Assembly (NCBI GenBank): GCA_016808115.1
Contig: JAEQBH010007396.1
Span: 99,036-163,035, forward strand
Reading direction: 5' to 3'
Source: Tetrastigma voinierianum
Taxonomy: Eukaryota; Streptophyta; Magnoliopsida; Vitales; Vitaceae
DNA: 64,000 nucleotides
Shown: piece after piece, positions 57,768-64,000 of the stretch
Layout: the number at the start of each line of letters is the position of its first letter
Position numbering within the stretch: the stretch's first letter is position 1
The notes under the pieces: generated by a model
Told to the model about the DNA's origin: nothing
What the model saw: the letters and a program-made list of their open reading frames with translations, nothing else
Databases searched by the model: none
Made by a program: the position numbers and the translations under genes

Positions 57768-60700
57768 CTAATGAAAGTTTATTGACATGGTAATGTTCAA
57801 CATCAGATGAAGCAAACAGAAATTTCCATCTCTATTTTTCTTTTGTGATGTCTAGATTTCTAATGGAACTATTTTGCTCCACTACAATTCAAGTTTTTAT
57901 TGTTGTAGCTTTGAGATTGAAAGTTAAGGCTTCTCTAATCCTTCGAGATCAAACCTTGGAGCAGGGATAGTAGCTAGTAGGTGCCCCCTAGGCACACTGA
58001 TTTTGCTCACTAGGGACAGTAATAGAGAGATTTGTATAGAGGTTTCGTATATGTACTTAGGAAGGATTGAATTAAGGCAATTTCATGGTAAATTAAGTGC
58101 TTAAAACACCTGCTAGTGGCTGCTACCAATGACTCATGCAACCCTCTTCCAATAAACTTTTCATCTCTATGGTAAGACATGGATACTATTTTCCTATCAT
58201 CAAGACTCGAATTGATGGATTCCAGCTAAAGAAGCTCATATAGGTGATCGCCTGCCAATCAGATCAGTTAAGTTGCTATAGATAGGAATTCTAGAGGCTC
58301 ACTTTTTTGTTTAACAGACCAAGCATCTGATGTTTTGGCTAGCTTATATATATAGTTTGCATGGATGCATTTATGAGAATTACAACAACAACTTTCTCAA
58401 CATAAAGTGGCTATCACTGACTTTTACTTTGTTTCAGACATTTACGACAATTTGAGATCACACTATGAAAACAAGAGTGGAGCACATTGACAATGAGTTA
58501 GACAGTTTAGAGAAAGCGAAAAGATTTAGTGGGAGTGTCTTCTACGAGGTTTGGCCAACAAAGTCATCAGCAGAGAAGGTGTCCTTGTCCATGATTTTTC
58601 AGAACAGCTTGCACTAGCGCCAGCTCCCTAGATATTCCACTCTGAAAGTGAACTTTTGGACACGGACTCCACCTTCGCCTGCACCATTCATATATCATTT
58701 TCTACAGCGCGGAGGTTGAAACCAGCAAAGTAGTACACATGCAACTAAAAGCCCAGCAGTCCTATTAGCCTTCCCCAAACCTCGGAAATCTTCACCTTTT
58801 GTCGTTTATATCTGGTTGCTTTTTGGCGCAATGGGATAAAATAAAATACAAAAATATATCTTCGAAGATTTGTTTGCATTCATGACTTAAAACTCATTTG
58901 TGGTGTACTTTGATTAAATTATGCTTTTAACTAATAGAGCTTTTTGTTGGGAGGTGGCTTGATATTGTTTGAAAACAACCAAAGCGTTCAGATAATTGCT
59001 TTTAGTATTTCATTATATATATAACAAACATGTTAGTTTTCAAGAATGATTTATTAAATGACCAATAATCCATTGGTAGTGATTTTAGAAAAGTTTTAAC
59101 TGAATTTGAATTTTATCAAAAGAATGTTCTTATGTTTATAAGTACTTTTTGAAAACTGCTATAATCATTATGGATCTAGAATCGTTCATTGATTTCTAGA
59201 TTAAAAAAATAAATAGCTCACTCATTTGATTTTGTGAAAAGAGATAGCAAACAATAAGTGAACACAATTTAGAAAAAGAAAAATACCAACTACACAACCA
59301 CGTTCAATTAATGTCTGATGACCATGATATGAAGTTGGAGATGGCAGTGTTGACTGATTAGCATTTGAACAATTGATTACGGTCACGGAGTCCTCCTGTC
59401 ATCTTTACAGAATCTACTGTATGCATCAAACAGAGAATAAACATGCGTGTATTGCTTTGAATATATACACCGTTGACTGAATTGGATGATGCGAGAAAAA
59501 TGGCTGGTAGAGAGAAATATGAAGCCTCGTGCACGACGCTTTGCTCTTGCACTCTTGATTTTAGTACTGAATCAGAACGTAGGGATCATTTCTACCTAAA
59601 AATTATCAAACATTCTAAAAATTAGAAACTTCCATTCAGGCTTCTGGCGACCGGAATTGTCATTGGATTGTTTGATAATCAGAGTCGAAGAAAATGGCAA
59701 CACACCATGCATTTTCAATTAATCAATGAAGAATTTGAAACGGATGCTAATTTGTTTGTTCATTGTTTACTATTCAGGACAGAAAACGAAGAATGACTGA
59801 TTCATAAGAAGGTAAAGATAGAAAGGAATAGAGATCATGTACCCGAGGGAAATCCTTCTGTCCTGAGGCCCTCGAGCATCCATGAGCACAACCTCAGAAT
59901 GCCGATCGTCATTTCTCTGCCTTTTGATTTACCTTTCCTTCTTTGTTTTGTTGTGAGATTTTGAACGCCCATGCAGTTATAGTTGAATCAGAGCTTCACT
60001 TTATATGGAAAGTTGACATGGAAACGAATTTGGTTAGGGTAATCATGAGATGCTGCCTTTGAAATTTCAATGCACAATCCCTTTATTTTCATGTCTTACT
60101 CATCAAATTAATGGTCAAAGAAAGAGTAGAACTCGTGAACAATAAAATATTGTATCTAAAATCATTCATAAAAACTTTGTTTATTCTTTTTCTAATTTTT
60201 ATTTTTATGTTAAATGGAAAAAACCATGCTGCGTCTCTCTTTGCTTCCATCAGTTCTTTTTAAGTTCTTTAACAAATGAAGGATGATTTTGCCAATTGCT
60301 GATCTGAAGTAGTCTCACTATATATCTTTTACCATTTTGTTTTAGCATTAAATTAGTTCTTCATTAAAAATTTGAAGATTTTAATTTATTTTGTGTTTTA
60401 ATAAGTAACAACATGTGTATATGGTTTTACTTATTATCTTAAATCTGATGGTTTTTTGAGTTCGTTTTTGTTCATGACATTGTCTTATATGGCTGGTTCA
60501 GTTGAAACGATAAAGCAAATTCGATCGGATAAGGCATTCAAATCAGTCATGAAGTCGTTAATATATGTTGTAAAAGCGAGTCATGTATATTATAAACCGA
60601 TCACATGAATTATCGAATGTGGCAGAACTTTAGATGATTTATTATCTTTTATTAGCATAGATTATCTTTTTATCTTTTTAGAATTTTAATAGAGATTTGA

Positions 60701-62590
60701 TTATGTTTATCGAATGTATTCTTCAATTTGAATCGATAAAATTGTGTACCAATTTTTGGGAAAGTTTGAAAACCTAATCAAACTAAACAAATCATTAAAT
60801 GATAAAATAGGTAAAAATATTATTTATTATACATGGAAACATGTAATTTATGTAATCATTTTTCATGGTTTATAATATTGATTTTCATATATTTTTTAAT
60901 AATTATAATAAATTTGGATTGAAGTGCGCATTATTTTAATGTGTGAATCTAAATGTAAATTACAATATAAATACAGGAGTTAAATATCCAATTTCCGTTT
61001 ATAACTGTTTTTTGAGTAATATTTTATTAAAAGTGTTTAATGGAAATGTTATAAAGAAACTTCTATCAAACTTTCTAGAGAATGTAGTTGACACATGTTT
61101 TTAGATCCTTTTGTATTTAGCCACTTCTAAAAAGCTCACCTATAAGGACTCTTGAATTTTATTTAACAAGAGTTTGACTCTAGGCAAGGAGAGAAAATGA
61201 ACAACCTCAATGGGAAGGAGGAGAATCCAGCCTCTAATTTCTACGAATTTAGGATGATCTCTTGGTTCCTACAAGTGAGACGATGGGTCGGTCCATGAAT
61301 CTTTGAAGGGTGAATAAGTCAGAAACAATTGTCAAATTGAAGAGATGGAGTTGGTCAAGTTTGCTATGCCCCTTTTTGGTATTCATTTGAAGGAAATGTT
61401 AAATTAAATGATTAGGATAGATATGAAACATAAAGAGCAATGAGAAAAGATATAGAGAGATTAGAGATTTATATTAGAAAGGCAAATAAACGTATTGGAA
61501 AAAGTTAAGGTTAATAAATTAATTTTATGGTTTACTTCTTATTCATCCTACTTTGTTTTTTAAAACATATAAATTTAATGATTCAGGGTTATAAATACAA
61601 TGGATAAAAACATATAATCAAAAGTAGTAAAAATTTTAGATGATAACGCAACATCTAGGTTAATGGTAAAATGGATTAGGCTGCCGAGGCGTCGTATTTA
61701 ATAATAATAAAAATCGTAAATCTTGGAATTCCGTATACGTATCTTAGCGAACATGAAGTTTGATATTGTATTATAACGGATCGAGACTTTATAGTACTAA
61801 TGAATATGATTTAATGCAATGACTCTCTATCAGATTGAATTTTGCGTAGTAAGAACACTATCAGATGAAACTTTGTCGTATAAATTGTCTCACTGGCAGG
61901 CAAAAGTCAATGAGTCGATAATGATTCACTTGCATAATAAGTGGAGTAATGAAACAATAGCGACGGTGCGACAGTGAAAACCACGAAATAAAAACATAGA
62001 AAATAAAAGAAATCGCTAATCGATGAAAGGCTTGGAATTTTTTGTGAAAAGAAAGAACATATCTAAGAGTAACGATATAAGGGTGATTTAGTGAGAACAA
62101 AAAAATATATACTGTCCCAATGAAAAAAGAGCTTGAAAAGAGAGAATAGAGAGGATGAAGTGAATAGGGCTTCGAAGTTATTTATCCTACTTAATTAACT
62201 CTTTATGTAAAGAGATATAATCATTTTAGAATATATCCATTTCATAAAAAAAATTAATTATATCTAAACTTTTGGCCTCTTTCATGATAAAAGAAACAAA
62301 ATATCATATTTTTTTTCCTTTTTTTGATACTTTAAATAAAACCAAAATGGCCAGTAAACACTAAGAAAAAGAAGCCCTGTGATACCAGCAGCGAGAGCTG
62401 ATCAGATTTGAACTCGATTTCAAGTATAAAATTAGTATAACATTTCAGAGATACAAATTAATGAGCTTAGATAGTTGTTTGGGCAACCTGGGCTTCAAAC
62501 ATCTTGGGTACGTCAAGTTTCTTACAAATTCACATGCATGTGCTTTTTGGTGTTAAGCAGTGAAGAAGCCAAAAAACTTGAACAATATTC
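57768..62590. other. Intergenic region with weak coding traces only
   Basis: A 50-codon plus-strand frame at 58469-58618 (starting MKTRVEHIDNELDSL) looks protein-like but has no known family. The rest is AT-rich, and 60050-62300 shows nothing recognisable. Confidence 0.4.
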
Positions 62591-62595
62591 AAAAG

Positions 62596-64000
62596 CTAAT
62601 ATGCTAGAGCATAGAACACCACTGTGTATATGATTTCGAGTGAAAGTTCAGTGTCCAATGGCGGCGCGATATCTGCTATTCCCAGTTCAACACAGATTGG
62701 GATCAGACCAGGCTCTTCCAACATGCTAAATGCAGAAAATCATGGCGGGAGTGATAAATATCAGCAGGTGTGCAGGTACTGAAACCGTACTGCCCTTATG
62801 AACCGAATCAGGAACAATATAAGAAAACTTGACATGATGTATATTATTAACTAAAGTAAAGATTATCTCAGATATTCAGGGTGTTGATCTAAGGACGACA
62901 AGGAAACAGTTTGCTGGCTTCAACGTGAAGATGAATCTTGAAATAATTTTGCTGTAGGACTTTTAGATCCCGTTTGGTTTCTGTTTTGAAAAATGTTGTG
63001 AGAACAGTTTTTGAAAACCGTAAGCAACTTTTTTTGTGTTATTTGAAAACTGTTTTTGTTATCAGGAATTTAGTGTTCTTAATGTTTTTAGAACAAAAAG
63101 AACATTAGAGCAAAATGCATTACGTGTTATAAATTTGTTTTGAGCAACAGTTTTCAAAAACTGTAAGGTTCGCCAAGAGAGCATGAAGGTTCGCCAAACA
63201 ATTGATGGTGATAAGCTTCACCACTGCAACTTAAATTCTTTTCGGAACTGTGGAGCAAATAAAATGATACAATAAGTTAATTAAGAAGGATTTTTGTCAC
63301 ACTGATTGTTTGATAGATCAACTGATTAAATAGAAATAAACCCCAAAGCAGTTTACAGCTGCAAGGTGTATAGAGTTATATAGATCTTGTGCCTGGTGAC
63401 CTAGATCTAATAAAGTAGAGCCATACCGGCCCGACTGACAGTCAGCAGAAATCTACATAAGCTTTCTCAAATCCAGTGAATTTGTAGGCCCCTAAGATTC
63501 TCAAGACCCCTCCAACCCTGTCCAAGAATATTACCCTTAGCACAAGGATACAAATAAGCTCAAAAAACTTCTGAAAAAAATGCTTCTAAAACTTACCAAA
63601 ATGCATAACATGTGTCACTGGCCTTGTTGGCTCTACCTTGAAATCCACCATCAGCTGCTTGCCTCTGCAGCAGAGAAAATAAAAGGAATAAGTCATTCCC
63701 AGAGAGCAATATGATACTGAACTTCCCCAGCCAACATAAGAATGAAGTGCTCAAAAAGCAGATTGTTTCAAATCTTTCTCATTTGCAGTTTTGTTTCCAT
63801 TTCAGACAGCAATTATATCTATGTTGTCAAAAAAATGTGACTTCAGAGCTCTTATCAGCAAATTAGAATTCACCTGCAAGCTCAGTCCAGCAACAGTTGC
63901 ACATTTATAAAGGAAGATGATAAGGCTTTAGACAAAATAATATCTTCAATGGAATCCCCATCAGTTGGAGAGATACCAACACAGTAAGTTGCACCACCTG
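62596..64000 (-). CDS. GGB: Geranylgeranyltransferase type I beta subunit, 3' part, frameshifted, cut by window edge
   Basis: This protein is the catalytic beta chain that, with the shared alpha chain, attaches geranylgeranyl to CaaL proteins such as ROP GTPases in the cytosol. Minus-strand exons seen: 64000-63874 with GGATYC, SLQLMG and LSKALSSSFINV; 63664-63597 with RQAADGGFQGRANKASDTCY and AFW, bounded by good AG and GT sites; and about 62820-62596 with QYGFS, DIYHS and FSMLEEPGLIPICVELGIAD. GGATYC, GGFQGR-NK-SDTCYAFW and YHS are prenyltransferase beta-subunit signatures (glycine-rich repeats and zinc-site neighbourhood). Single-base indels break the first and last exons. The block between AFW and QYGGF is reduced to a trace near 63226-63195. 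The N-terminal half lies outside the window. Confidence 0.88.
62966..63205. mobile_element. Possible MITE in or next to the GGB exon/intron region
   Basis: The left end CCCGTTTGGTTTCTG and the reverse complement of the right end, TTGTTTGGCGAACC, resemble each other. Inner inverted blocks (CAGTTTTTGAAAACCGTAAG near 63015 and CAGTTTTCAAAAACTGTAAG near 63150) strengthen the palindromic build. AAGGTTCGCCAA is duplicated at the right side. There is no coding capacity. The boundaries are approximate. Confidence 0.45.
63195..63226 (-). pseudogene. GGB: Possible remnant of a GGB exon beside the MITE
   Basis: The minus strand reads GCAGTGGTGAAGCTTATC then CATCAATTG, i.e. AVVKLI and HQL in nearby frames. 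This fits the block that should follow AFW in the GGB protein (IGAV-KLIGG-). The match is short and could be chance. Confidence 0.35.

Overview
This window looks like nuclear DNA of a flowering plant, probably a eudicot. The evidence is plant-type split genes with GT-AG introns, several families of LTR and non-LTR retrotransposons, AT-rich intergenic DNA, and nuclear tRNA-Lys genes. Long open frames are almost absent, so the annotation rests on exon-sized protein matches, splice sites and repeat structure rather than on ORFs.

Layout. 1-3765 is AT-rich intergenic DNA with microsatellites. 3771-9920 is a complete non-autonomous LTR element. It has 5-bp target duplications (ATTAA), two internal tandem-repeat arrays and exon-like fragments on its minus strand. 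10487-46220 is one very long plus-strand gene, the beta subunit of the AP-3 adaptor complex (AP3BA/PAT2-like). Its exons add up to only about 3 kb. Its introns have absorbed three Ty1/copia elements (two antisense, one sense), one long sense LINE, one short antisense LINE with its own target duplication, one miniature copia-like LTR element (TRIM) and a probable MITE. Converging on its 3' end is a minus-strand gene (about 47080-49678) for a DUF547 protein with an N-terminal MIP1-type leucine zipper. 50.5-56.3 kb holds one intact and two decayed tRNA-Lys(UUU) genes. 57141-57433 is a tiny TRIM element. From about 62.6 kb to the right edge is the 3' part of a minus-strand gene for the beta subunit of protein geranylgeranyltransferase type I (GGB), which continues beyond the window.

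All three protein genes show the same pattern: strong family matches and mostly intact splice sites, but the match jumps between frames through many single-base gains and losses. The retrotransposons show this too. Two explanations compete. The first is an assembly with uncorrected indels, which I favour because three unrelated, normally low-copy genes are affected alike. The second is that the whole block is a decayed duplicate. One conserved block of the AP-3 beta protein, expected between exons 4 and 5, could not be found in the 12-kb interval that two copia elements occupy.

The genes are not a pathway cluster. AP-3 beta acts in vacuolar and vesicle sorting, GGB in prenylation of CaaL proteins, and the DUF547 protein has no established biochemical role. 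No CRISPR, bacterial or viral gene system is present.
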